From JAENVU01 sp031362155 (GTDB taxonomy: Bacteria > Actinomycetota > Acidimicrobiia > IMCC26256 > JAENVU01): 64,000 nucleotides of DNA. The DNA is taken from positions 42,464 through 106,463 of the forward strand of contig JANLRZ010000180.1 in the NCBI GenBank assembly GCA_031362155.1, in the 5' to 3' direction. Positions 27,470-35,519 of this stretch are shown here, in pieces (positions within the stretch are counted from its first letter, which is position 1; each line of letters opens with the position of its first letter). The notes beneath the pieces were generated by a model. That model was not told where the DNA came from and searched no databases. It worked only from the letters and a program-made list of their open reading frames with translations. The translations under genes were made by a program, and so were the position numbers.

Positions 27470-28216
27470 ATGGATCTCCGTCCTCGTTTCTCGATCGTCG
27501 TGCCCGCACACAACGAGGAAGCCCTCCTCGGACGCGCGCTGGAATCGATGCAGGCCGCGATCGTGCAGTCGGGCGCGGTGAGCGAGATCGTGGTCGTCGC
27601 TAACCGCTGCACCGACCGGACCGAGGCGATCGCCAAAGACGCGGGTGCGATCGTCGTGCGCAATGACGACCGGAATATCTCGGCGATTCGCAATGCCGGG
27701 GTTGCGGCGTCGACGGGTGAGGTCGTGGTCACGTTGGATGCTGACAACGTGATGCATCCGGGTGCGCTCCGCGAGGTCGACCGTATGCTCGTGACGGGCC
27801 GATTCGTGGGCGGTGGGTGTTCGTTCGTTCCCGAGCGACGTTCCTTGGGACTCGCGACGAGCAGCGCGCTGATTCGGTCGGTGTGTGTCGTCGGTCGCGT
27901 GGGCGGCGTGATGTATTGGTGCCGGCGAGAAGACTTCGACGCCATCGGGGGCTTCGACGAATCGTTGACGGTGGCCGAAGATCTGGACTTCGCGCGCCGG
28001 CTGCGGCTGCACGGTCGTGACCGCGGCCGACGGTTCCGGAACCTGCGCGGCGTGCCGGTGACTGTGTGCTGTCGGAAGTTCGATTCCTTCGGCGACTGGC
28101 ATATCTTCACGCTCGCTGGCCGGGGCCGCGAGGTCTGGGCATCGCTCAAAGGCACCGATACTCGCTTCGCCGACGAGTACTTCTACGACTACGACCGGAC
28201 CCCAGTCGCGAGGTGA
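27470..28216 (+). CDS. Glycosyltransferase family 2
   Basis: A 248-residue GT-A enzyme: FSIVVPAHNEEALLGRALES at the N-terminus, the DxD motif in TLDADNVMHPG, and GGFDESLTVAEDLDFARRL, the base-containing acceptor region. It has no membrane helices, so it is cytoplasmic or membrane-peripheral. It transfers a sugar from a nucleotide-sugar to an unknown acceptor. The ATG at 27470 has no clear ribosome-binding site. Confidence 0.85.
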   Translation: MDLRPRFSIVVPAHNEEALLGRALESMQAAIVQSGAVSEIVVVANRCTDRTEAIAKDAGAIVVRNDDRNISAIRNAGVAASTGEVVVTLDADNVMHPGALREVDRMLVTGRFVGGGCSFVPERRSLGLATSSALIRSVCVVGRVGGVMYWCRREDFDAIGGFDESLTVAEDLDFARRLRLHGRDRGRRFRNLRGVPVTVCCRKFDSFGDWHIFTLAGRGREVWASLKGTDTRFADEYFYDYDRTPVAR

Positions 28217-28248
28217 GCGGGCGGGCCGGTCTCGTCTCCGCGCCGTCG

Positions 28249-28254
28249 TAGGCT
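28249..28254 (+). promoter_or_regulatory. Candidate -10 box for leaderless tesB message
   Basis: TAGGCT lies six bases before the tesB ATG, and no Shine-Dalgarno is present. This fits the TANNNT -10 element with transcription starting at or next to the start codon, as in many actinobacterial leaderless messages. Confidence 0.4.
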
Positions 28255-28260
28255 CGGCCG

Positions 28261-29118
28261 ATGTCATCTTCGAGCCCCGCGTCGCTCGCCGAACTGCTCG
28301 AACTCGAGCGGCTCGACCGTGATCTGTTCCGCGGTCAGAACGAACCGGGAGCGCGCGATCGGTTCTCCCTCTACGGCGGGCAGGTCGCGGCGCAAGCACT
28401 CGCGGCGGCGGGCGCGACGGTCAGCGACGATCGGTTGCCGCATTCGTTCCACGGCTACTTCCTCCGGCCCGGTCAGGTCGACCGACCGGTGATCTTCGAT
28501 GTGAACCGCGATCGAGACGGCGGTTCGTTCTCCGCCCGCCACGTGCGCGCGGTGCAGGATGGTGAGGTCATCTTCTCGATGCTCGCCTCGTTTCACACCG
28601 AGCGCGACTCGCCGGTGTTCGACGCGGTGCCGGCACGCGACGCACCCGATCCCGAGACTCTGCCGTCGCGCCCCTCGATCGCGGCGCTCGTCGAGGTGCG
28701 GGAAGTGACGCCCACCCGGATCGTCGGCCGACAGATCCGGCATCCCGATTGTGTGTGGGTGCGCACGGTCGCGCCATTGCCCGACGATCCGCTCGTCCAT
28801 GCGTGCGCGCTGGCGTACGCGTCCGACCTCGGGTCTGGATTCGGTCAGACCTACGTGCCCGGTCTGGCGACGGGCGGGCCGAGCATCGACCACGCCGTGT
28901 GGTTCCACGCCCCGTTGCAGGCCGATGAGTGGATGTTGCTCGACCTCGCGCCGCGGAAGGCGCGCTCGTCGCGGGGCGTGTACGACGGGTCGTTGCGCAA
29001 TATCGAAGGTGAACTCGGTGCGGTGATCGCCCAGGAGATGCTGCTGCGCGAACTCGTGCTCGACGATGAGACTCTCCAACGGGTGGCCGACTTCCTCGGT
29101 GTCACGCCGGAGGAGTAA
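28261..29118 (+). CDS. tesB: Acyl-CoA thioesterase II
   Basis: A 285-residue double-hotdog thioesterase that splits acyl-CoA into free fatty acid and CoA. Family marks are LYGGQVAAQALAAA, HSFHGYFLRPG, and in the second hotdog YASDLG with the catalytic Asp and SIDHAVWFH. Length equals the E. coli enzyme. It precedes the fatty-acid-oxidising gene set and could supply free fatty acids to it. No ribosome-binding site is seen; see the -10 box above. Confidence 0.92.
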   Translation: MSSSSPASLAELLELERLDRDLFRGQNEPGARDRFSLYGGQVAAQALAAAGATVSDDRLPHSFHGYFLRPGQVDRPVIFDVNRDRDGGSFSARHVRAVQDGEVIFSMLASFHTERDSPVFDAVPARDAPDPETLPSRPSIAALVEVREVTPTRIVGRQIRHPDCVWVRTVAPLPDDPLVHACALAYASDLGSGFGQTYVPGLATGGPSIDHAVWFHAPLQADEWMLLDLAPRKARSSRGVYDGSLRNIEGELGAVIAQEMLLRELVLDDETLQRVADFLGVTPEE

Positions 29119-29138
29119 CCCGCGCTGCGGGCATGCGT

Positions 29139-31493
29139 TCAGCGATGCGCGTCGCCGCGCCAGGGTTCAGCCTTGAGGTCGGGGTCGTATTCACGGAGCG
29201 GATGGCGGTTCGGGTCGAGCCACGCGTCGGTGTCCCACGGTTCGAATGCGTTGGTCACGTTGGCGAGACCGGTGGTTGCCAGTTCGGGGTAGTGACGCAG
29301 GATCACCGACTTCAGGTTGTTGTCGTCGACCCACTGAATTCCCTCGTCGCTGTAGACCTCGGGTCGGTAGTCGTCGGTGTAGAAGCGATCGGCCTGGAGT
29401 CGACGGCTCGCGTTGAGGATGAAGATCTGGAACATCGTCTCACCGAACCCGAACTTGGTCGGTCGGTGGGATTCGGCGAGTGTGCCGATCATGAGGTCGA
29501 GGTTCTCGACGTTGTCGCCGTAGACCTCGGTCAGCGTGCGAACGACGTCCGTGTCGTCGGTGAGGTCGTCGAAGGTGCGGATCGGGTTGAGTCCGAGCTG
29601 ACGGCGGAACTCGTTGTAGCGGGGCACGCCTCGCTCCCGGGCGCGCAGAATGTCGATCGCACCCATGTCGAACACGGGGTTGCCCGGAATGCTGAGCTCC
29701 TGCATGAACTTCGGGAAGTTGTTGAGGACGAGTTGGCCGGGGTGCTGGTTGCCGAAGGAATAGAAGAGGCTCGCCATGCCGATGGCATCGGTGACCTTGG
29801 GCGAACCGGCTTGTCGGCTGGCGACGAACGGCAGGGACTCGATCAGCGCGCCGGAGCGGAAGTCACGCAACTCGAGCGTTTCCGGCAGCAATGAGTGGAG
29901 CCGGTACACCTCGACGAACTCCTCGGAGAGCCCGTACGCAACGTCATGCCGGTTGATCGAGTTGCCGATCAGCCCGCCCAGCTCGGGGTTGGAGACCTTG
30001 AACTCGGCCACGGCCTTGCGATGTTCGGGCTTGCGGAACTTGTACGTGATGATGCCGTACCAGTTGGAGTTGAGCGCCATGGTCAGGGTTTGGTTCGGCA
30101 GGATGGCCGGTGTCCACTCGGTGGAATGGATCTTGGCCATGACCGCGGCGTTGACCAAACGCGCGATGTTGAACAGCCGGTTGTCGTCCCAGTCGGGATG
30201 CGCGCGCTTCAAGTGGTCACAGATTGCGTTGTGTTCGCGGGCGAACAGCGTGTGGAGCATCGACAGACCGACCCACCAGTTGCGGATGAACCCGCTGTCC
30301 TCGACGCCGTTCGCGCCCCGCGGCAAGGTGTCGCCGTCGAGGCGGAGCTTGCCGTCGACGCCGCTGCGCAACCGGTCCTGGGTTGCCTGGTTGCTTCCGT
30401 AGATCTGCGACCCGTCCCACCAGTGGGTGACCTCGTTCAGGTGAGTCACCGGCGTCGACTCACCGAACTCCCGCCGTGTCGGATCGGGCTGGGTCCGTCC
30501 GATGAACATGTTCGACTGGCGGAATCGTTGACGGGCCGGATCGTCCTCGTCGAGGGGGATCTCGATGAGGTCGCGCTGGAGGATCTCGCCGTGGGTGACC
30601 CAATCGTGATTCTGGAACTGGATCCACGAGGCGGCGAGCAGATTGAGGAATGGCACCTCTTTCATGGTCTCGCCCCGCGTGAGCAACTTGCGGCTGATCG
30701 TGCGCGGGTTCGGGGAGAGGAGTTCTTCGTCGGTGGGTCGCCGGATCGAGGAGTTGGCGACGTTGCGTAGGAAGCGCGTGCCGGCGGCGCCCTCTTTGGG
30801 ATTGTCGAGGCGGTTCCAGCTCCCGTCGGCGGTGCGGAAGTGGGTGACGCCCGGCGGTGGGGTGAGGTCGTCGGGCGCGAAGCCGGTTCTGACGTTCGTG
30901 GGATAGGACGAACGCAGGTTGTCGGCGTCGAGCTTGTTGCGCATGTAGGCGAGCGTGAGGATCCCCTGCGCGAGCTTCTTGTTGTACCAGTTCGTCCACA
31001 CCTCGGCTCGGTAGTTCTTCCCGACGATGCGCGTCGCGGCGTCCCAGACCACGTTGGCCACGGAGCCGCCGGCGTGGCCGACCAGATAACGCAGTCGTCG
31101 CCAGTGGGGGTCGGACCGGTCGGCTTCGGTCGGCGTCGGAAGCTCCGGTGCGGGCGGAGGCGCGAGCACGACACTGGCGTCGAAGAAGTGGAGTTCGGGA
31201 ACGAAGACGTTCACTTCGGCGTGTGCGTTGGCGCGGGCCGAGTTCAACAGTTCGACCCATTCGGCGTGGTCGGGTTGGCGTTCGAGGGCCCGGGCGAGAT
31301 GGTCCGCAGCCGCCTCGTAGCGCTCACCGAGGAAGTGAGCGAGGCCCAGCAGCGCCTCGCTCTCACCCTTCGGGTCGTCGGCCGCGAGGTCGGCCAATGC
31401 GTCGACCGCGCCGTCGAAGTCTCGAGCGCGCAGATGCTGCACCGCTTTCTCCCGGGCGCCGTCCCAGTCTCCCTGCGCGTCGTGTTCGTTCAT
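29139..31493 (-). CDS. Alpha-dioxygenase-like haem enzyme with N-terminal TPR segment
   Basis: The 784-residue protein starts with about 90 residues of TPR-like helices and then a haem peroxidase-superfamily domain. It is close to plant fatty-acid alpha-dioxygenases: distal His296 in FQNHDWVTHGE, WWDGSQIYGSNQATQDRLR, LHTLFAREHNAICD, KIHSTEWTPAIL and RHDVAYGLSEEF. VYRLHSLLPE gives Tyr530 and proximal His533, three residues apart. That Tyr-x2-His pair is the radical tyrosine and proximal ligand in COX and alpha-DOX, so a dioxygenase acting on fatty acids is more likely than a simple peroxidase. The ATG at 31493 is preceded by GAGG. Divergent from the lipoxygenase-like gene. Confidence 0.87.
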   Translation of the reverse strand: MNEHDAQGDWDGAREKAVQHLRARDFDGAVDALADLAADDPKGESEALLGLAHFLGERYEAAADHLARALERQPDHAEWVELLNSARANAHAEVNVFVPELHFFDASVVLAPPPAPELPTPTEADRSDPHWRRLRYLVGHAGGSVANVVWDAATRIVGKNYRAEVWTNWYNKKLAQGILTLAYMRNKLDADNLRSSYPTNVRTGFAPDDLTPPPGVTHFRTADGSWNRLDNPKEGAAGTRFLRNVANSSIRRPTDEELLSPNPRTISRKLLTRGETMKEVPFLNLLAASWIQFQNHDWVTHGEILQRDLIEIPLDEDDPARQRFRQSNMFIGRTQPDPTRREFGESTPVTHLNEVTHWWDGSQIYGSNQATQDRLRSGVDGKLRLDGDTLPRGANGVEDSGFIRNWWVGLSMLHTLFAREHNAICDHLKRAHPDWDDNRLFNIARLVNAAVMAKIHSTEWTPAILPNQTLTMALNSNWYGIITYKFRKPEHRKAVAEFKVSNPELGGLIGNSINRHDVAYGLSEEFVEVYRLHSLLPETLELRDFRSGALIESLPFVASRQAGSPKVTDAIGMASLFYSFGNQHPGQLVLNNFPKFMQELSIPGNPVFDMGAIDILRARERGVPRYNEFRRQLGLNPIRTFDDLTDDTDVVRTLTEVYGDNVENLDLMIGTLAESHRPTKFGFGETMFQIFILNASRRLQADRFYTDDYRPEVYSDEGIQWVDDNNLKSVILRHYPELATTGLANVTNAFEPWDTDAWLDPNRHPLREYDPDLKAEPWRGDAHR

Positions 31494-31633
31494 TGACCTC
31501 TGCCTCGGGTTCGATGACCGATGCGACGTTCCCCGCCCGTCGCGAGCGGAAGGTACCACCGACACTGGCCAACGGGCACTGGCGACTGGGTTCGGTCTAC
31601 CGTGCGCTGCCCCTGATGAAAGGACCGACTCTC

Positions 31634-33154
31634 GTGCCTCCTTCCGTGTCTCTCGGCTGGCGGGTGAAGCGCTGGTTCTGGAACACGCTCACGACGCTCA
31701 AGTACCACGGAGAGGTCCCGACCGTGATCGGTGCGCCCCGTCCCGATGACCGCGAGATTCGGCTGGTTCCGTTTCGGTCGAAGTATCCCGCGATCCCGAT
31801 CAACGGCGCCCTCGTGGCCGATGAAGTGCCCGCCGATGAGGTCGAGCAGAAGAAGGTGGTGTTCACGAAGGTCCAGCACCGACTCCTTGATTGGATCCCG
31901 CCGACGACGGACGGGCTGCCCGCGGTCGCCGAGTCGGCGCAGGTCGCACTGGACGAGGCCTACACGCCCGCGCACCGTCGGTGTTTTCCCGAACCGGTGC
32001 GCCCATCCGAACTGGGGCTCGGCGCGCTGGCCGTCGCGAGTCCCTACGCGAGTTATCTCCACGCGTCGGGTCCGGGCACGTTTCGGTGGGACGTGAGTGT
32101 GCTCGCCGACTTCGAGTGCCACGCCGGGCTCGTGCCCCCGGGGGCCGTGGTCGACTTCACACTCGACGTGAGCACCGGCGCGCTCGAGCCGATCCGGATC
32201 GAGGCCAACGGGGCCAGCGTGCAACCGGGAGCCGCCGGGTGGGCCGACGCGGAGCGGATGGCGGTGTGTTCGGTGACGACCCACGCGGCCATGGTGCGCC
32301 ACTTCAACTGGTTGCACCTGACCGCCGGCCAACCGCTCGAGGCCGCCACCCGGAATCGGCTCCCGGCCAACCACCCGATTCGACGGCTGCTCTGGCCACA
32401 CGTCTTCGGGACTCACGCCGGCAACGCACTGGTCACGGACGTGTTGTTGTCTCCGGGCGGAGACTTCGAGGGGATCTTCAGCTTTACCCACCGCGGCATG
32501 TGCGAACTGTTCGATGCGACCTCGACGAGTTTTGATCTGGCCTCGATCAACCCGATCCTCGACGCGTCCCGGCGGGGCATGACCCAGAGCGCGGTCGCCA
32601 CCCCCGCATCGGACAACTGGAGCAGTCTCTACGCGGTGATGTTCGACCATGCGCAGCGTTATCTCGCGGTGTATTTCCCGTCGGACGAGGATGTGGTCGC
32701 CGACCAGGCGCTGGGTGCCTGGATCGATGACCTCGACCATTTCCTGCCGAACGGCACCCGCGGGGTGCTCGGCGAGACGGTGACGGCCGCGGGCGTCGCG
32801 TCGCTGTTGGCCACGGTGATCTACCTCGCGACCGTGGAGCACGAGATCACGGGCAGTGGTCTGTGGGACTACCAATTGTGGACCGACACGTCGCCGGTCC
32901 GGATCTACGAAGACGGACGCCGGTTGCCCGTCGACGTGTATCAGCGACTCGTCAACGCGAATCTCACGCTGAACGTCCATCGCACGATGTTGCTGAACGA
33001 CACCGTGATCGGTGTCGCGCTCGACGAGCGAGGGGCCGGCGCATTCCGAGAGTTTCAGCAGGACCTGCTGGGGCTCCAGGCGCGCCTCGATCGGGGCACC
33101 CCGGCACCGTGGCGGCTCGAGCCGCGTCACCTCAAGGCGAACATCAACGCGTAG
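31634..33154 (+). CDS. Lipoxygenase-like protein
   Basis: The 506-residue protein carries lipoxygenase-type iron-binding helices. His223 and His228 (H-x4-H in RHFNWLHL) are followed by RNRLPANHPIRRLLWPH, like the plant/animal core helix. His403 (TVEHEIT) matches the third ligand. The fourth position (+4), Asn in most lipoxygenases, is Gly407, and the C-terminus is Ala rather than Ile. Activity may be altered or lost. It lacks the PLAT domain, as do bacterial lipoxygenases. GTG 31634 is chosen because AAAGGA lies nine bases before it; ATG at 31616 or 31514 are alternatives. The 3' end overlaps the DyP gene by 11 bases. Confidence 0.75.
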   Translation: MPPSVSLGWRVKRWFWNTLTTLKYHGEVPTVIGAPRPDDREIRLVPFRSKYPAIPINGALVADEVPADEVEQKKVVFTKVQHRLLDWIPPTTDGLPAVAESAQVALDEAYTPAHRRCFPEPVRPSELGLGALAVASPYASYLHASGPGTFRWDVSVLADFECHAGLVPPGAVVDFTLDVSTGALEPIRIEANGASVQPGAAGWADAERMAVCSVTTHAAMVRHFNWLHLTAGQPLEAATRNRLPANHPIRRLLWPHVFGTHAGNALVTDVLLSPGGDFEGIFSFTHRGMCELFDATSTSFDLASINPILDASRRGMTQSAVATPASDNWSSLYAVMFDHAQRYLAVYFPSDEDVVADQALGAWIDDLDHFLPNGTRGVLGETVTAAGVASLLATVIYLATVEHEITGSGLWDYQLWTDTSPVRIYEDGRRLPVDVYQRLVNANLTLNVHRTMLLNDTVIGVALDERGAGAFREFQQDLLGLQARLDRGTPAPWRLEPRHLKANINA

Positions 33155-34775
33155 GGGTTTCCTTTCTCCCCGGCGTGAGGGCGGCCTCCGGATTGGCAAG
33201 GAATCGCAATGCGGTCACCGAAGGACAGAAGAGATAGATCGAACCCACGGTCTGGATGAACCGGGGGAATCCGGTGAGCACAACGGGTTCGGCGCCGGGG
33301 AGCGGGATCTCGAACGAGCTGGTCGCTTCGCGGTTGGCGCCGATGATCGGATCGTTCGTCCGGGTCACGCGCGGATCGTGCAGGCCGATGTTGATCCAGT
33401 CGTACATGACCGCCTCGAACTGCGCAATGAGGCTCGCACTCATGAAGTGGCCGAGTAGTCCGCGGCGGTGTCCGTCGTTGGGGTTGGCCGGGTCATACGG
33501 CGGGCCGTACGGCACACCGCGCCGAACCAGCGGCCGGGTGTAGTTGGCGCTGCGCTGGACGATGCGCCCGTCCCTCGGGTTCGCGCGTCGGATGTGAGAA
33601 CCGATGGGGCAGTGGGTGCCGTCGGAGTCGTCGAGCGCCGCGATCTCGTCGTCGAGGAAGTCGAAGTCGTTGAGGTTCTCGTCCGCCAGGGGAGGTGGGA
33701 GTCCGGGGCCGGTGAATGACGACTCGGCGTCCCCACCGACGGTCCAGTGCGACAACGACAGCGGAACACCATTGCGCCACCTCCCCATCAACTTGGCCGC
33801 GATTCGTTCCTTGTCCCACACGATCTCGGGCGGGCCTGCGGGTTCGCCAACCGCGCGGCGCCGGTCGAGTTCGGTCGTGACCTCGAGGGCACTGCGCTCG
33901 AGGAACTGCTCGAACCCGTGGACGTCCTGTTCCATCATGCGGAAGGCGCTGAAACAACCGTTGACCCCGAGTTCGATCGTGACCGACCCCTCGGTCGCTT
34001 CGGGCATCTGCCAGGTGACGCCGGGGAAACTCGTCCGGTAGTGCTCGGCGGGCACCTCGGCCGTGCCGGGGTCGTCGATCCGGCCGAGGAGCACGGTCCC
34101 CACGGACGCGATCGGCTGGGCGTCGGCGCGGCCGGCGTACTGGCCCTTCACGACGAACCGGGGTTGGGAGATGCTGTCGCGGTAACCAAAGTGGACCGTG
34201 TCGCGGTCGGCGGCATCACCGGTGTACGTGTCGAACGTCGCGCCGTCGATGCGGGTGACCACGGTGAATGCCTGCGACTCCGCCCACGCGGACTCGAGTC
34301 GGGTGGCGACCTCGTCGAGCGCGTCTCGGTGCTCGAGCGCGTGAATGGTCCACATCAAGTGGACGTGGTCGGCGTTGCCGAGCCCGTCGATCCAGTGCTC
34401 GGGTGCGCTGTCGGCGATGTCGCCGACTTTGCGGGCCCGGTGTGGTGCACCTTCGAGAAACTCGTCGGGGAAGGTGGCCAGCCAGTCCGGCCGCAGGCCG
34501 AGGGCCCCCAGCCCGGCCGCCGTGATACCCACGTTCACGCAGGTGGCCGGCTTGGTGCCCTCCTCCCAGACCTCGGCCGTGGTCAGGGTCGGCATCCCAT
34601 TGGTCCCGGTGACGATCGCAGCGATCGACGCCCGGGCCGCGGCGGGGTTCGCAACCCGCACCACGATGTGGCGCACGAAGCGCATGTTGTAGCCGCGCAG
34701 GATGTTTCCTTGGATGTCGGCGAGGATCGTGTCGTCCGAGATCGTGACGCCGGGTGGAAGGTCAATCGTGGTCAT
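33144..34775 (-). CDS. DyP-type haem peroxidase
   Basis: The 543-residue protein belongs to the dye-decolourising peroxidases. The distal motif normally written GxxDG reads GYRDS here, with the catalytic Asp200 kept. The proximal haem ligand is His394 in CPIGSHIRRANPRD, followed by GPPYDPANP and FLGHFMSAS-like cores (GLLGHFMSAS). The N-terminus DILADIQGNILRGYN is typical of the longer intracellular class. It is three bases after the companion gene in transcription order. Probable substrates are organic peroxides or H2O2. Confidence 0.87.
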   Translation of the reverse strand: MTTIDLPPGVTISDDTILADIQGNILRGYNMRFVRHIVVRVANPAAARASIAAIVTGTNGMPTLTTAEVWEEGTKPATCVNVGITAAGLGALGLRPDWLATFPDEFLEGAPHRARKVGDIADSAPEHWIDGLGNADHVHLMWTIHALEHRDALDEVATRLESAWAESQAFTVVTRIDGATFDTYTGDAADRDTVHFGYRDSISQPRFVVKGQYAGRADAQPIASVGTVLLGRIDDPGTAEVPAEHYRTSFPGVTWQMPEATEGSVTIELGVNGCFSAFRMMEQDVHGFEQFLERSALEVTTELDRRRAVGEPAGPPEIVWDKERIAAKLMGRWRNGVPLSLSHWTVGGDAESSFTGPGLPPPLADENLNDFDFLDDEIAALDDSDGTHCPIGSHIRRANPRDGRIVQRSANYTRPLVRRGVPYGPPYDPANPNDGHRRGLLGHFMSASLIAQFEAVMYDWINIGLHDPRVTRTNDPIIGANREATSSFEIPLPGAEPVVLTGFPRFIQTVGSIYLFCPSVTALRFLANPEAALTPGRKETPTR

Positions 34776-34778
34776 GGT

Positions 34779-35432
34779 TCACCAACCGATCTCGAGCGCG
34801 TGGCGGATCTGGGCGACGGTGTATCCCGGGTACGAGCGGTAGGCGAAGAGCTGCACGTTGGTAGGCGGATCCGTTCGCTGGCACTCGTCGATGAGCAGGA
34901 CCAACCGTCGACTCATCTTGACGATGTCGCGGTCGTCGGCGGGACCGAGCGCCAATGCACTCGCCGGGTAGTCGAGCTGGAGGGCATCGCGGGTCCGCAC
35001 CCACTCGATGAAATCGTCGGGGTACTGCTCGACCGGCAGCGGAGGCGCGTCATTGATGAAGGGGAGCAACGCGTCGAATGCCGAACCCACGTTGTAGATG
35101 AAGTCGCGGATGTAGTTGGCGAAGTCACCGTCGTAGAAGCTGAACATGCACAGGTTGTCACCGACGATGGTGAACCGCGCGAAGTGCACGATCTGGGTGT
35201 TGTCGAGCCCGGCGATGACCTCTTGGACGGCGCCGGCCAGGGCCTGGATCAATTTCGCCCGACCGAACGGAGAGCCGTCGGCGAGGGGCATGACCAGGTT
35301 CATCGGGATCTGGATGTTGTCCGACGGATTCGTCGAGAACACGCGGACCGGGATCTGCGGCGGGTCACGCCGACGCCAGATCGCGGTCAGCGCCCTGATC
35401 AGCAGTCGTTCGCCCAGTCCTGGGGTGGTCAT
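34779..35432 (-). CDS. DyP-companion protein, unknown function
   Basis: A 217-residue protein with no assigned family. Segments IVHFARFTIVGDNLCMFSFYDGD and NYIRDFIYNVGSAFDALLPF resemble the DyP-type FARF/FDGD strand-loop found in haem-peroxidase-linked domains. It may be a small related domain that helps the peroxidase, perhaps as haem or substrate partner. Stop and ATG of the DyP gene are three bases apart, so the two are one operon. Its start faces the catalase-family gene. Confidence 0.6.
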   Translation of the reverse strand: MTTPGLGERLLIRALTAIWRRRDPPQIPVRVFSTNPSDNIQIPMNLVMPLADGSPFGRAKLIQALAGAVQEVIAGLDNTQIVHFARFTIVGDNLCMFSFYDGDFANYIRDFIYNVGSAFDALLPFINDAPPLPVEQYPDDFIEWVRTRDALQLDYPASALALGPADDRDIVKMSRRLVLLIDECQRTDPPTNVQLFAYRSYPGYTVAQIRHALEIGW

Positions 35433-35519
35433 GGTGGCTCCTCAAGCTCCGCCCTGCACCGGCTCGGACGACGGACGGTAGCCCGCGCGCGCGGGACGCG
35501 GAATTCGGTACGGTGGGCC

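Noticed and set aside
33747..35519. Long open extension upstream of the catalase-family gene on the plus strand
   Set aside because: It is antisense to the DyP and companion genes; the catalase-family protein starts at 35520 with a normal N-terminus.
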